Numbered from the stretch's first letter, positions 1 through 12,759 are shown. The stretch: DNA of 64,000 nt from Oidiodendron maius Zn (GCA_000827325.1 KN832873.1:510245-574244), one strand, 5' to 3'. Numbers and translations are program-made. The notes: generated by a model not told the origin, from the letters alone.

Positions 1-1
1 T

Positions 2-1405
2 GGCAATCCTTTTTTACACAACATATTTTTAACTGCCGATGATCGCTCTGCTGTCATCTCGGCCGTTTATGTCGACCTGGTATACAAGTGGTTGACATTT
101 TTCAACTGCTCACCAGACGAGGGTGAGGTTCGAACGGCAGTTAAGGGTTGGCACTCTCAAGGTTGGTTTTTCATCCGCCAGATTTGCTCCTCCAGTCAAA
201 TTCGAGTCAGGCTTGTTTCGAGCTGCTCAATCTTATCAGGTGTACTTGAAGCTAAAAGCGCGCCAGATTTAGCAGATGCAGCGGCAAAGGCAGGCTTACC
301 GATGGCAATTGTGCAGGGCGAAGAAGAATGGGCCGCTTCACCGCAAGGAAAGTTTCTGGCAGCTTTGCCCATTGTCCCAGTACAAAGAATTGGCAATGCA
401 CCCCCAAAACCGTGGCCCTCGACAAAACCCACTCGCCCTCTACAGGGTCTGAAGGTCCTTTGTGCTACCCACGCCATCGCCGGTCCGAGCTCAGGACGGA
501 CCCTGGCCGAGCACGGCGCGTCTGTTCTACAAATCATGTTCACTCACGGCTTCGAGCACAATTTTGTCTATGATTCTGCCAACTTGGGCTGTGCTTCGGC
601 AAGATTGAACTTCCACAAAGCTGCCGATATCGAACACATGTGGGCTTTGATCAAAGATGCAGACGTTTGGATCGATAGCTATCGAGATGGTGCTCTCTCA
701 AAATTTGGCTTTGATGATGCTAGAATGCATGACGTTAATCCTAGTCTGATTATCTCTCACGTTCGTTGCTTTGGCACTGGCGGTCCGTGGGCGAATAGAG
801 CTGGTTTTGATATGCAAGGTTCAGCGGCATCTGGATTGATGGCTTATTGTGGCAATGGCCCCCTGAAGCCGGCATGGCCACCGGGAAGTGTATTGACCCA
901 GCCCTTCCCCGTCTAACAAGCTAAAGACTTACGACCCTTGCAGGTAATTAACGATTACACAACTGGATTCTACGGAGCTCTTGCGATCCAGGCGGCGATG
1001 CTCCGACGGTCGAAGGAGGGTGGGGGATACATTATTTCCCCGTCTCTAACCGGCACAGCCATGTCTATTCTCAAATACTTCAAGACACGTGGACCGTCCT
1101 CGCAAACCTCTCCCAACGCTCCGCGGCAAGTCACAGGTGATACGCCTATGGGCTACTTACATACCTTGAGCCCACTTCCTCAAATGAGCCTGACACCGCC
1201 ACGTTATGACCCCATCCTTCTAGTGCCCATCGGCAGTAGTTCTCCCATATTCCCAGGATTTGGGAGTGTCTGGGACCCGAAAAGTGTTCAACCCCGACAG
1301 AAGGAAAAGTTGATTACTGACATTGGTATCCCAACCATGATTAAGCTGGCGAAAATCAAGCAAATTGGAAAGGAAAGCAACAAGGTGAGGGGTGCGATGT
1401 TATAG
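2..1405 (+). CDS. CaiB/BaiF family III CoA-transferase, 3' part
   Basis: Transfers CoA between a CoA thioester and a free carboxylic acid; the natural acid cannot be told. The frame is open from base 2, so the gene enters from outside the window. The core matches the fungal family: GLKVL and TLAEHGASVL (nucleotide-fold start), then DADVWIDSYRDGAL, IISHVRCFGTGGPW and GFDMQGSAASGL. I place an intron at 890-943 (GTATTG, CTAAC, TTGCAG); it joins PPGS to VINDYTTGFYG, whose Asp at 953 lines up with the catalytic Asp of formyl-CoA transferase. The C-terminus has the usual PRYDPILLVPIGSSSPIFPGF-like ending. A stretch near 163-239 that does not fit the family may be a further intron. Stop TAG at 1403. 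The next gene, a Zn2Cys6 regulator, converges on it. Confidence 0.85.
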
Positions 1406-2252
1406 GACAGTTTGACAGAGAAATATCCATATAATAACTGTCGGAAAATTTCATATGATGTAATTCACGTTCCATTACCGCAAAGCTATTTACAACCAAT
1501 TTGTGTGGCGTCAGAAATGAGAAAGCACTCGAGAACATGGCTAGCATATTTATCTACAAGACGGCTTCCGCAGTACTCGATAGTCGAAATTTATAAGTGT
1601 GACAATAGGCGCGAAGATTTCCCATGCTAATCACTAGATTACTCACTGGATATTTCGATCCTAGTAGTTAAAGTCCAACCTTTGCAGCTACCAACCCTCG
1701 TGCCATATACCTGCACTCTAAACTTGTCAAAGATACAACGGGCGTAAATAGAACTGCATAGCCTAGGAGGCTATATAACTATGTCGTAAGCAGTATCCAC
1801 ACGCTAATCAAATACCCGCCATTTCAGTCGGTCCTCTTTACAGGAGCGATGGTAGGCATAGTGGTCGTTGCATGCATAGTTATCGGCCACGGAGGGACCT
1901 TTGCTACAGATAGCCGGATGCAGCTGATGGTTTGTGGCGAGATACTGGCAACTTTAAGTACCTTGATTTGTAATAGCAATATCAACACTTACCATCACTG
2001 GTAGTATAGCCCTTCGACTGTATCTGTAATCTGAGGATAGTAGGCATAATCTATAATACGGGCGGGTTGGCGAGGGTCGAGCTATGACGCTAGTATTTCG
2101 CGATCAGACTGACAGGGAGAACAGGTGCTTCCGATACTCGCTATAATAGATCAGCCTAATATGAAAGTTAGCACAGTAAAATGTATTCGTCTACTTTGGC
2201 ATTACTGGAAAACTGTTCCACAGTTTTCGAACCAGAAAACTCTCCTGCTATT
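1406..2252. other. intergenic, no gene seen
   Basis: Between the convergent ends of the CoA-transferase and the first Zn2Cys6 regulator. It holds only short open frames with no recognisable motif and AT-rich runs; I see no RNA gene or repeat. Confidence 0.6.
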
Positions 2253-4424
2253 TCAATACTGCTGAGGCATGTAGTCACCGAAATCTCCCATGTCCAGATT
2301 CCAATCAAGAAATACCCAGGCCGCCGTAGAGTCCCATGGCTGATACATCTGTGCCTCAGTGTTGATTGTCAAACCGGCCGTAGCATTCTGTGGGTGCTCT
2401 TGATGTGGCTGCTCACTTTCTAAGATGCGGTTGAGGAATATGGCTAGGTATTCATCACCATCTTTATGAAGAATTTTCTCCAGGTAATGGCACATATCAA
2501 GGCCGCTGATGTTAGAAAGGTCTCGAATGGTTTTTCGCGCCTCATCTATTGCCGAGCCCCATCTCGTTCGCTCAAACTCAAGGAGCAGGGCCGCTGTGGC
2601 AGCTGCTTCGCCAGCTTCATCATGTGACACCTCGCCTCGCCAGAAGGCGTAGAAAACAACCAATACCGAGGTGGTGATGCGACGGACTTGACGCCATGTA
2701 GATGGTACGCTAGTAGCCTCCAGTAACTCCCGTCTGAGTTGGTCGCCAACAGCAGACAAGGCAGTATTCGCTAGGACTCGCAGACCGGGTCTCAGAATTC
2801 TCAAGTAATTACTCAAAAGCATTTGAGCTGCTCGAACACAGATGCAAACAGACGAGAGCCAGTAGTCTCCCGATAGAAGAAGCGGCGCGCGGAGCATTAT
2901 ACGTGACCTAGAGTATCGTGTTACCATTGTTTATACATAGACAGATAGAGTTACTATGTACCAAAAGACATGAATTTGCACCAAAGTGTCGAAGGCATGT
3001 TCAGGCCGGACCTCTTCAGATGATGCTTGGAGAAGTGGCCTCCCAACTCTGGCGCAAACTTGACCGATGACCTTTTCAAGAGCAATGATATTATCGTAGG
3101 GGTTCAGAGTACTGTGAAGCCTGGATAGTATCAGTCCGTCCAGAGCGATCACTTCAACAAGGTTCCGCAGCTGAGGATACGCCGCCAGGAGCGGCTCAAA
3201 CAGACTAAGCTGGCAATCTTCCGTTTTGATGAACGGCACCGTGCTGTGTATCATGGCGCAATATCTGTCAAGATGTTAGAAACGGATTGCGCACCGGCGA
3301 GGAATTCGCCTACTGATCAGCAAAACACAGAAGGACGTAGAAGCGGAGAGCCGCGAGGCTCCTCCCTTCCGGATGTCTTTTGCCTATGCCAATATCATGC
3401 GACACCTGAACCGCTTGACCAATGAGAGCCCTACTCCGATTCGAAGTAGAAATATGCAACGCGCATATATGCTGTAGAAATAAGGCTAAGGCCAGGTTCA
3501 AGGTCGGTTCCCCGGCGTAGTCCTCCACCAAGATGGACGAAAGCTCTAGAAAGGCACCCCTCATCCCTGCACTCCCAGGGTTGGAATCGCTTAATGCGAG
3601 CTGGGCGAAAGCCAGTGCAAGCAGATCCATGGGAACAGTGGCTATTCGTAGGTCGACAGCGCCTAACGTTGTGTCATTCTCTGCGTCGGCAAAAAGAGAA
3701 TTCAAAATGTCTCCAATATCTGGGAGGTCTAGGAGGTTCAAGATCGACCTCCTGAGTTGTTTTTGAGTAAATGCGAGCACTCTGAGTAAATCTAATCGCG
3801 TGAGATCTGCTATAACTGAAATTGTGCTCGATAGTTGGTTGATACTACGAGACCAAAGTCTGCCTGTGGCTGTTTGTTCAGGCTCGACAAGCGTGCATTG
3901 GACTTCATACCCTACGACGATGAGTAACTGAACAGCACATTCCAGCCAATGGGATAAGGTATACCTACTGTAGCGTTCTCGTCCTACTTCTTGGATAAGA
4001 TGCCTGACAATGGTAAACGGGTCACGTTGTGATAGTCTGGCCGTTACCAGCTGTGCAGAGACGTCGTCTGAGTCCGCTGCCCCCGGTGACGAGCATTGGT
4101 TTGAAGCATTAGCGAGCGGAACTCGATCACCCGGATTGGAAGGACTCGGCATATAACCGCCGGGTGATTGTGATGATGCGGCTGGGTGGTCGACTCCTGT
4201 ATGCGGAGTGCGCCGCGGTCTCAAAGACTCCGATTCAGCAAGCTCTGAGGCAAACACTATAATCGAGCATCTCACCTTGCTTTACTCCTTACTGCGCACA
4301 CCAATCCTCGTCTCGAGCATCTAACGCAAGGATAGGGGGGGTTACATCGTCTTTTCGTAGTTCGGCAATGCTCGCACGCCTTCGAGGACCGCAACCGCTC
4401 TCCCACCATGATGGCACTCTTCAT
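2253..4424 (-). CDS. Zn2Cys6 fungal transcription factor (regulator A)
   Basis: Nuclear DNA-binding regulator. The binuclear zinc cluster lies in a short first exon: ATG at 4424 opens MKSAIMVGERLRSSKACEHC, and Cys 17, 20, 27, 33, 36 and 43 give C-x2-C-x6-C-x5-C-x2-C-x6-C. An intron follows around 4250-4290. The large second exon (to about 3313) carries the fungal-specific middle region with NRSRALIGQAVQVSHDIGIG, typical of the Fungal_trans family. Further introns at about 3255-3312 (joining FADQ to YCAMIHS) and 2920-2970 (joining HVFW to SRIMLRAP) lead to an acidic C-terminus rich in D and W. It is divergent from the SDR gene at 5271, so the 4425-5270 gap is probably a shared promoter region. 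It could control the SDR and the CoA-transferase, but that is inference. Confidence 0.85.
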
Positions 4425-5270
4425 ATATGGTTGTACGATGTTTCCCGTGCCATCGATTCAGCTCAAACCAGGCACGTTTATTTAGGACAGTATCATCATC
4501 GGCAGGGGGATGCCTCGGCTGAGCGGTGAGCAAAGTGGAGAGGTATGGGAACTCGGTGGTCAACAGACACAAGCATAAGCTCGCATAGACTAATCGTCAG
4601 ACTTGAACGGCCAAGGCTCTCACCAACACTATTAGATTTACCGTTGTGAGACGACTGATACTTTCTTTCGATTAACGGACGATTATCGGCCCCCTTCGAC
4701 TTGGATGCCAGGCAATCGTTAGACACAGGATTACATCCCCTCGCTTACGGAAGCCCACCTAGCCCGTGGATGGGTAAGCGTCAAATTTCTTTCTCACGTG
4801 ACGCGATTCTACGTATCCGGAGCTAAAATCATCGGTAGAACCGTTAAGCTTGTTTAATCGACATTCATTGGCTAGGAAAAGAGTGTATAATGTGCTCTTG
4901 TGCCAGTTCTTGCGTATCTTTACAGAGGCTTCCTGGTGCTGAGGCGGGTTTCGTAACCGAACGACTACATGTAAGATCTTACAAGCAATATGAAATTTAT
5001 TGGTCGGCACCACATCAGAGTTCAGGTGGGTCCCCGATGAGACCCATCGAGTTTCTCAACTTTTCCGTAGCCGTCTATATATGACGGCACCTACAAGTAG
5101 CAAATAAAAGGAAGCAAAGAGGCCCGCAAAGCACAAGACCAGCAGGTGCAATTATGACTTTCCCACGAAATTTAGATAGAGACTAAATGCCCCACCGGAG
5201 TTCCGCAGCCAAAAGGCGCATTTGGTAAGATAGCCGTCGAAGACCTCGTAGCTACGAGAGGTAGTGGAGT
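4425..5270. promoter_or_regulatory. divergent intergenic region between regulator A and SDR
   Basis: An 846-bp gap with gene starts on both sides (minus at 4424, plus at 5271), hence holding both 5' regions. No coding motif and no clear paired CGG operator was recognised by eye. Confidence 0.45.
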
Positions 5271-6452
5271 ATGACGAGCTTTCTTGAGAAGCGGTATATA
5301 GCAGCTCGCATAAACCCTGAGGAGATAACTATTCATCCAGAACCAGCTGTCAGCATACTCAGAGCGCAATATATACTAAGTGATTTCCAAGGGCTATCTC
5401 CGAAGACAATTCCAATGCCTAAGTTCGACTCTGAAACGAATGCCATTGACGTTGTCAAGGATTTACCAGATCAGGTCAAAGGCCATACCTGTATGCTTCC
5501 CTAGCCACCCACTGGAGATCTACATATGTATAGCTCATGGACTGACACCGTATCTCTGTCCAGTCTTGATCACAGGCCCTTCACCTGGCGGCCTTGGTGC
5601 TGAGACTGCCATCTCCTTGGCTCATGGTAGCCCTGCGAATATCATCTTGATCGGCCGCGATGTAGAAAAATGCCAGTCAACTGCTAATAGCGTGCAAGCC
5701 ATCAATTCCTCCATCAAGGTCAAAGTTGTACAAGCGGAGCTCTCTTCCCTACGATCCGTCCGCAAGGCCGCACGTGCCATCTTGAACGACAATTCCATCC
5801 CAACTATTGATGCTATCATCAACAACGCCGGCATCATGGCTATTCCTCTGGCGCGTAACGAAAATGACTATGAAATGCAGTTTGCCGCCAATCACCTCGG
5901 CCACTTCTTGTTGGCCAACTTACTGATCCCTAAGCTCGCGCCACGTACGGGCCGTGTCGTCAGTGTATCGAGCTCCGGGAACATATATTGCGGTGTCAAT
6001 TGGGATGACATATATTTCCGTAACGAGGGTTCATACAAACCTATGCGGGGATACAGCCAGTCTAAGACGGCCAACATCCTCTTCTCAGTGGCGCAAAAGA
6101 AGCGTGGAGTAAGGAGCTACGCTGTCCATCCGGGCAGCATTCAGACCAGCTTGAGCCGTCATATAGACCTGGATATGGCAGAGGATATCACTCGAACTAT
6201 ATGGGGCATGTCGCTCCACGAGGCCATGGAATCGCCAGAGCACACCCGGAGTAAGCGTTGCAGCAGGGCTGTGCGACGCAGGTTGTTGCGGCTCTAGACC
6301 CCGGCTTGGAAGATCAGGACGGCGTGTTCCTGAGTGATCGTCGCCCCTCAACAGATGCGCTTGTGGTGAAGTCATGGTCACTGGATGAGAAGGATGCGGA
6401 ACCCATGTGGATGCTGAGTGAGGACCTTGTTGGAGAAGCATTTGACTTCTAA
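5271..6452 (+). CDS. short-chain dehydrogenase/reductase, possible frameshift near 3' end
   Basis: NAD(P)-dependent oxidoreductase of the classical SDR fold; substrate unknown. Exon 1 (5271-5490) ends DLPDQVKGHT; the intron 5491-5563 (GTATGC, CTGAC, CAG) restores TFLITGPSPGGLGAET, the dinucleotide-binding turn. Later motifs are IINNAGIM, VVSVSSSG and the catalytic YSQSKTAN (Y-x3-K). Near the end the frame breaks: after ESPE, 23 bases at 6241-6263 stand where the family goes straight on with QGCATQVVAALDPGLE, found in another frame from 6264 to the stop at 6450 (WMLSEDLVGEAFDF). GTAAGC...TTGCAG inside it looks like splice sites but is only 13 nt. So the gene is either recently damaged, spliced in a way I cannot see, or carries an assembly error. 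Confidence 0.8.
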
Positions 6453-6798
6453 ATCTCGATAGTCGCGGTCAGCAGATCGCTAGGCTTGATAACTAAGTGC
6501 CTTAAAACCACCGAACAAAGGCTTATTATCTCCATATTTTCACACTGGCTCTTACTTCTGAGGCTAGTATGGTGATATTCGTTAAACGTTGCCACCCAGT
6601 TTGATGAGCCAAAATCTCTTTAGAACCTGTCTCAACTTAAGCCCATCAAGGGCTGTCAAATCAAGTAGCTACCACGTAGTCCTGATAGCTTTACTAATTT
6701 TATCAGGAATGTCGAGCGTAATTCCAAGGGAGGATTCAAGTTTGGGAGCTTCTTGTGCTGCAATTTGGAAATATAATTGGATTTTACTAATAGCTAAC
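6453..6798. other. intergenic, no gene seen
   Basis: Gap between the convergent 3' ends of the SDR and the DUF7730 gene. AT-rich, with no recognised motif. Confidence 0.5.
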
Positions 6799-8184
6799 TT
6801 AAGCACTCCCGGGCCTCGGCTTATCTTTATCAGTCCAGGAATCGAGTTCGGCTCTGATGGCGGCATGTAGTTCGGGGTCTGATGAGCCAGTGCAGAAGCA
6901 ACCGGATTGTGGAAATGGGTCATCAAAAAAGCCTTGGGTGACCCAATACCCACGTTCTCCAGAAATTCTCACGGTAGTTTCTTCTGGTGAGTGCTGTGCT
7001 TGGCCGTTGATATCCAATGCCGAAAGCCGCCGCTGGAAGGTACCATCCCACCGGAAGTTGGGTTCCCATCCCGTATGCTTGATTTTCCATCCCTCAGAGA
7101 GAGCACGGCTCATAGACTTCGCTGAGAGGGTGTAGGGGACCGCGAGGATGAACTCTTCAAGTTGGGGGCCAAGCTTCCGAACCATGTCGTCAACAGGCTC
7201 GAAAATATACTGATCATAGAAGGGAGGTCGCTCTGCTAGTTGTAAAAAGGGGAACAAGAGGCCGTGGATGTCCATGTGGGCGGCTCGCAGGTTGGGGAAT
7301 GCCTTAGGGATCGCCTCTAGGAGGGCAAGAAACCCCGGCCGGCCTGCATCATGGGGGCATCGGATGTTCTGGCGGTCCCTTTCCGCTAGCCCCATCACAT
7401 CAAAGAGGTCGAAGTCTAGCTCAAGGGAGGTAATCATGGCTAAGCGGCGTGGTGGAAGTAGAGACTGTATGTGATGTAATACTACGCTGTTCCTGTTGGA
7501 CAGGTGGAACCTGTTGGTGCTGTAAAGGACCTCGATGCCCTCCAAGTACCTAAGGGCGAAGTTAGCTTACAGTAAAACTGAAAGCGAAGCAAAAAAAAAG
7601 TATGAAACTCACGCAAGTCGGCAACTTAGAAGCCAACCCATGGCACCTATCAGGCACGTGTCAGGCACGTCCGAGGCATGCTCCCAGCATCTTGCCACAC
7701 CCGGGAGACATAGATCACTGTGCGGATTGTTCGGATGGTTCGGATGGCCGATGCGCCAGCAGAGGCACCCGCACCATTGCCAGGCCATCGGGGCTTGTTT
7801 GTCCAGCCCTAACCTTTGAGGTGGGTAGCGGACCGTTGGGGGCAGATATTTCCCCCATCGTGACACATCCAAGTCTGAGAGCCGTCTTGGATGGTTGAAC
7901 TCGAGACTCATATGCATAGTCCGGTTACCAAACGCCATGACGAGAATCTCCCGCCTTATCTCTGACGGCAAGTACTGAAAGAATGCACTGTCCGCAGTGG
8001 CTGCCGAAGCAGAGGCAATCAAGTCGGTGCGCGAGGGAGTTGGCGACAAGGGGCTCCGGCACGTCCATGGCGGCACGAGTGGCTTCGGTCCATCCTGAGC
8101 TTGTCTAGCTTTCCCTTTCTTGCCGCCCAGCTTTGCTCTTTTGTCCTGAAACCAGTTGAAAAGTTTCCTGTGCATCTTGGCCAT
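6799..8184 (-). CDS. DUF7730-type fungal protein
   Basis: Function unknown; the family is common in ascomycete accessory genomes and resembles F-box-like proteins at its N-terminus. Exon 1 (8184-7613) has a basic start (KKGKARQ) followed by FFQYLPSEIRREILVMAFG, the hallmark opening. The intron 7550-7612 (GTGAGT...CCTTAG) joins SCRLA to YLEGIEVLYSTNRFHLSN, the second hallmark. After it come ITSLELDFDLFD and a leucine-rich region (AFPNLRAAHMDIHGLLFPF). Predicted length about 440 residues, usual for the family. No signal peptide or membrane segment. I take the ATG at 8184 because the frame upstream gives no family-like sequence. Confidence 0.75.
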
Positions 8185-9889
8185 GTTGTTCGGATTCTTA
8201 TCGACTGCAGCATTTGAGGTCTTGAGAAAAAGAGATTAGATTCAGGCTCCCACCACAGATGAGCCAATCAGGCGAGTACAACTCTAATTCAGTTAGTGCC
8301 GGAACTTCAAGCGAGGATCCTACGCTATACCCCATTAGTTACCTCGGCACTACCTAACCTTCCAAGAAGCTGAAGCCCCTCGGACCTGATATATGCTGAC
8401 GATTATGATTATGAATAATAGAAAGGCGGTGTCTCCGACTAGATGTGGGCTACCCGAGAGCCCACGTAATATCCTGAGAGTGGGCCTAAAATGGGCAGGG
8501 AGCGGAGGACTAATTCAAAAGCAGGTTTCCTGGCACTGGCTCGCGGGAAAAAAGTTTCGGAAAGATTATGCAGGAATACCCATATCTCGTGAAGAGCGTG
8601 GAACCTCACAGAATACTAGGCCATGGCCATATAACGTTATATCACAGTAAAATACAGCGGCGAGGAGAGTCGGAACATAAATCAATTATCAAAACCACAT
8701 GAGAAATTGTAACCTTAGTGTCTCATAAATATCTGTGTATACGTAAACCTCAGTACATCCACTGAGCTGGATAGATCTATGTCAGGTGACTTTTGTACAG
8801 AGTGAAAGGGTCGACATGGGAAACAATATTCAGCAGGGAAGAGTAGCTGGGACCTCGCTGGAGACTCACTCGTAAAATGCGGTGGCATAGTTATACTCAT
8901 CAAATGATAGATAGACTGATCGCTGGCCCATTCCAGCCAGGAGCCTTGTTCAATATATACGTAATAAGTTTGGTCGTCCTTGGCCTTGCTCCATGTAACG
9001 TAGCTAGGGCCGACCTCCAAGCGATTCCCTCAGATATGCGCCTGATAACCTCACGGGGAGCGAGAGTTTGGTATAGGAGCTTGCGTCATTAGAATTATAG
9101 TTGAGATTGGCCACTACGTTAAACCTCTCCTGACGCATGACGCGTAACGCCAAAGGGTCCATATCGGTCTCAAGAGACTGAAGTAGATCTTCTCATCTAT
9201 TGATGCAGGCCTGGTGATCATCCTCGCCTCACCTCGCGCTCACTCCTCACCCTCCTCACCCTCGCCACATACAACCTTCACCTGCAGTCTCCACCACCTC
9301 ATCTCTGCTCACCACCCCCTGGCAGCTTGAAACTCATAGTCGCCCTCTGTGTGTCTTTGAGATGGGTCCTATCGTCGTAGTACTGTTGAGAGTGTCAACT
9401 CCTAGCGAGTAGGATCAGAGGGAGTTAGAATGGGTCCCCAGTGATTAGAATGGGCTCCCTGTTACCAGAATAGCTCAGTACTACCTCCCCTATGTTTAAC
9501 TTTTAATACTATGGCAAGACTAACACCGGAATTCCGCCTTGCAATAAAACCCTTATTTAGCTCCATATTATAATCCCCTATCTCTTAAACTGTCTTATCT
9601 TTTCCTTTGCCGCTCATATTCTTCTCAACATTAGCATAGCCTTAGGCAACAGGTCCCAACCAGCCACAAACCACACGACTAAGGCACCTGACCTGACAAT
9701 AGAACTCAACTACAATACATGGACTACTATTCCTTTGAAGTTATGCCAGGAAACAGGATGATTAGGTGAAGTGCGAGACTGAACTGCTACTTACCACCTA
9801 TTGTAGCGCATTCAGTACGAGCTTCTTCAGTAATTGTGTCTACTGTCAGTGTGATGTGCAGGGAAAGCAGGTATTGAAAAGCTTAGTTG
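8185..9889. other. 1.7-kb gene-poor stretch
   Basis: An open frame on the minus strand at 8715-9020 (about 101 codons, with TYYVYIEQGSWLEWASD) has no family I recognise and no clear partner exons, so I do not call it. Around 9210-9320 the plus strand is strongly pyrimidine-rich (CCTC repeats). At 9430-9470 a TAGAATGGG motif occurs twice, hinting at decayed repeat DNA. An ATG at 9510 opens a short frame (TPEFRLAIKPLF) that I could not place. Confidence 0.4.
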
Positions 9890-10976
9890 TTAGTACAAGT
9901 TTCTTGCCAAGTCTTTCCCCGACTCCGTAATTCCACTACTGTAATTAAACTCCATTTCGTAGATCACCAATTGCCCCCACCCCCCCCAAAATGTGTACTT
10001 CTGAAGATATCGCGTTGAGGATCCCCCGCAGAGCGCAAAGACTTTGTCTTCGGGGTAGGTAGACGTAAAAGCATCAGTGGTAAGTAAGAGCTCCAACAAC
10101 TTCCATTGCTTGCCATCGACATGATTGTACCAGTAGAACCAGACCATTTTCGTATTGCGCAGACCGCGATGTCCGTCGCGAGCTTCCTCAAAAGAAAATA
10201 GTGAGATCCCATACAGTTCCATATACATACCTGCAAATCCGACATCAACCCATGGGACTTCAACAGTGTCTGTCAGAACGAGAGCATTAGTAGATGCCAC
10301 TGCTTCCTGGAAGCACCACACTCGCGTGAACCATTCTTGCTGCAAGAGGTTCAAAAACGCAGACACCTTCTGGCGATCTGGATCGAATGGCTCGTTGTGA
10401 GACTCTCCATGGCCAGTCGTGCCTCGTTGGAGCCCATTTGAAAAGTAGAAACGCATGGCTTCTTGGGTTCGATCGCATTTGAACCGAGATATCGATTTCT
10501 CTTCTCCTGATATGGTTATAGAAGTAGGTATATGATCACAGATATCTCTAATTAGTTCTGCTGCGCTCTCGGCTCGATCAACATGCCCAAGCCAGATGAG
10601 AACACGTGAGGCTTTCTCATACACCAGTTTTATTTTTGCAATTTGATGCTGCTTATCTTTTAGGTCATCCTGGTCAAATGCGGTCTATCCAAACATATCG
10701 AGGCCGATTCAAAAGCCTCAGTCGTCGTAAAACCGCTGCTGAAGATTGGGTAATTGCCAGGATAGATTCATTGCATATCATAGTTGTTAGAGCAGAAGCA
10801 TCACCCCAGCAATATGAGATTGCTTCGTAGGGCTGTTGAGGCTCATCAATCCACATAGGCTGCAATATACCACACAGTACATCATTGGCTCTTCCAGGGC
10901 GAAGACATAAAACGCGACTGTCTCCTTTGCCCGCAATGGAGTCATAGACGAAATGTGGTCTTTCCATTTTCAGCAA
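9890..10976 (-). pseudogene. HET-domain gene, apparently damaged
   Basis: HET-domain proteins act in vegetative (heterokaryon) incompatibility and cell-death control. The first half (10976-10677) carries YEAISYCWGD, a signature HET start, and RPRYVWIDRI. The second half (to 9890) continues with KLVYEKASRVLIWLGHVDRA, WFTRVWCFQEAVAS and STYPEDKVFALCG, in the usual order. The two halves lie in different frames, with the break exactly at the conserved CINQ box; no intron with good splice signals explains it. The C-terminal third after the DKVFAL box is short and unusual and sits on a poly-C tract near 9970. I read it as a disabled or recently broken gene, though an assembly error is possible. Confidence 0.7.
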
Positions 10977-12759
10977 AGCATAGATAGTCGTTAAAGGACA
11001 GACTACATCTCAACTAGAGGCCTGCTTCTTTCATGCTTGACGTCCGAACGATTAGGCAGCAATCTCCAGAGAAGATGAGTCATCTCTCATATATATATAT
11101 ATATATGGTCGGCTGCCTCATACACCATGAAATATGGAATCAAAAGTAGTAGCCCTCGGTGAGGTACCGCGCTAGGCAGGGGTAACCTCACTGACCCGGG
11201 CACAGCAACGGGCTTCTAACTGAGTTTGTAGCAATTGCTACAAGTTTTCCCAAGGCTGCGACGACTCCAGGAGTAGTAGTGTTGTGATGTTGTCAAACCG
11301 GATAGGGAATAGTACTAGCCATCCTTACGGGCCGATTCGCTTCACTAGTGCTGAGGTTTATCCGGGTCCTATATATTTGAGTGTGCGACTCCCTTCGTAC
11401 TTCTTCTTCTTCTTCTTTTCTCTTTAGCTTAGTATTGCGTCACTACAGCACTTTTACTCTTCACCGTACCTATTGTTGGTGCACCTGGTGGGAGGTTGTC
11501 ATACTAGACACTCTTCTCTAAGAGGTAGTGGATATTATGCGCCGTGCCACTCTCGGACATTGCGAAGGATGTGTGTCGCTATGCATACCCTTCTCTTGTC
11601 GATTAGAGCCACCTGAACAAGGAAAAGAGGCAACGGACAATACGTGTATCTGAAAAGTGGTAATTACTCGTCACAAGCTATAGAATTACTGTGCTAAACC
11701 CCTTTAGTCAGGACTTATGCGGATATGAAGCTGTATTACCTAACCTGCAACTGGAAGCAATATATAGAGCGTATATATTATTGATCTGTCCTGACCAGAA
11801 GGGCCGCAAAGTGTTCAAGATACCTGATCAAGTATAGATGCAGCAATTAGTACGTCCGTCTATATCTAACTTCGCAACATTCCTAATGAACAACTGATAC
11901 AGAACCTTCCCTGGCCTACAGCAGCCGAAGAGCGTATATACCGATACATACATGCTCGGAGTCTGTATCCAATAAGCAAAATTTATACTGGTTTAATAGA
12001 TCTTGCAGCATGTATTGTCGCAGCCGCTGGACTGCCTACCACCTGCCAAGTTTACGAGGACGTGACTGATAAATGCCTTTCTCTTCTTGAACCTGTGTTC
12101 AGGTTCTGGCAGAGCTAGGGACTAATCACCTGCAGGGGTAATGATGTTTTGATCAAGTATTCTTTGTTTCAAACGCTCTAGGATGTTGCGATAGGGCAGT
12201 CCTCTAAACGGAAGCTGCCGATTATACCTACTATATAATTCCCTAAGGAGGGTATTGATAAGGCAAAAGGAAATAATGCAGTCGTAAATAAGGCTCTGAA
12301 AAAGGTTTAAACTCTTGTAGTTGGCTCTTGAACTTAGCTTATATATATACAGAGGAGTCCTGAACCATATGCAAACCTGTATAGCTCTAAGCAGCCTTGA
12401 AAGTATAAAGATAACACCAAGGACTATATAGTTATATTAGTACCTAATACCTCCAAGCAGCCTCGAAAGTGCGAAGATGACACTAAGGACTATATAGTTG
12501 TATTAGTACCTAATAGCTCGGACTGTAATATTCAACCTGGACCGAGGGCGAAAGAGAATGACGATTTCGTCTTTGAAGGCAACGCTACTGTCTGCTAGTA
12601 TTCAATTTGAGTAGCCAGCAGTGCAGGCTAAAGCTAACCTGCATTCGGAAGGCTCTCTAGTGCCTGGTTTGTCAGCTCGCTTACCTATAACCTCTCCAAA
12701 ATCGAACTACAAGTCCAGTATTCCACAAGTTAAAGCAGAGCTACATTTACCAGCCTCTT
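10977..12759. other. repeat-like, gene-free block
   Basis: About 1.8 kb without a believable gene. Seen: an (AT)n run near 11088-11107, a CTT run near 11402-11418, many TATATA words, and a degenerate open stretch at 12370-12600 that includes a duplicated segment (see 12385-12516). The block ends against the truncated C-terminus of the S66 peptidase remnant, so it may be an insertion, but I found no clear terminal repeats and cannot classify it. Confidence 0.4.
12385..12516. repeat. 66-bp tandem duplication (two copies)
   Basis: Copies at 12385-12450 and 12451-12516 lie head to tail. Their differences are mostly C/T and G/A exchanges. 66 is a multiple of three, and both copies give the same residue pattern around KDYIV.LVPN in one frame, so the duplication may have arisen inside a former coding sequence. 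Confidence 0.8.

Noticed and set aside
8715-9020. 101-codon minus-strand frame as a gene
   Set aside because: No family motif, no partner exons and no supporting context.
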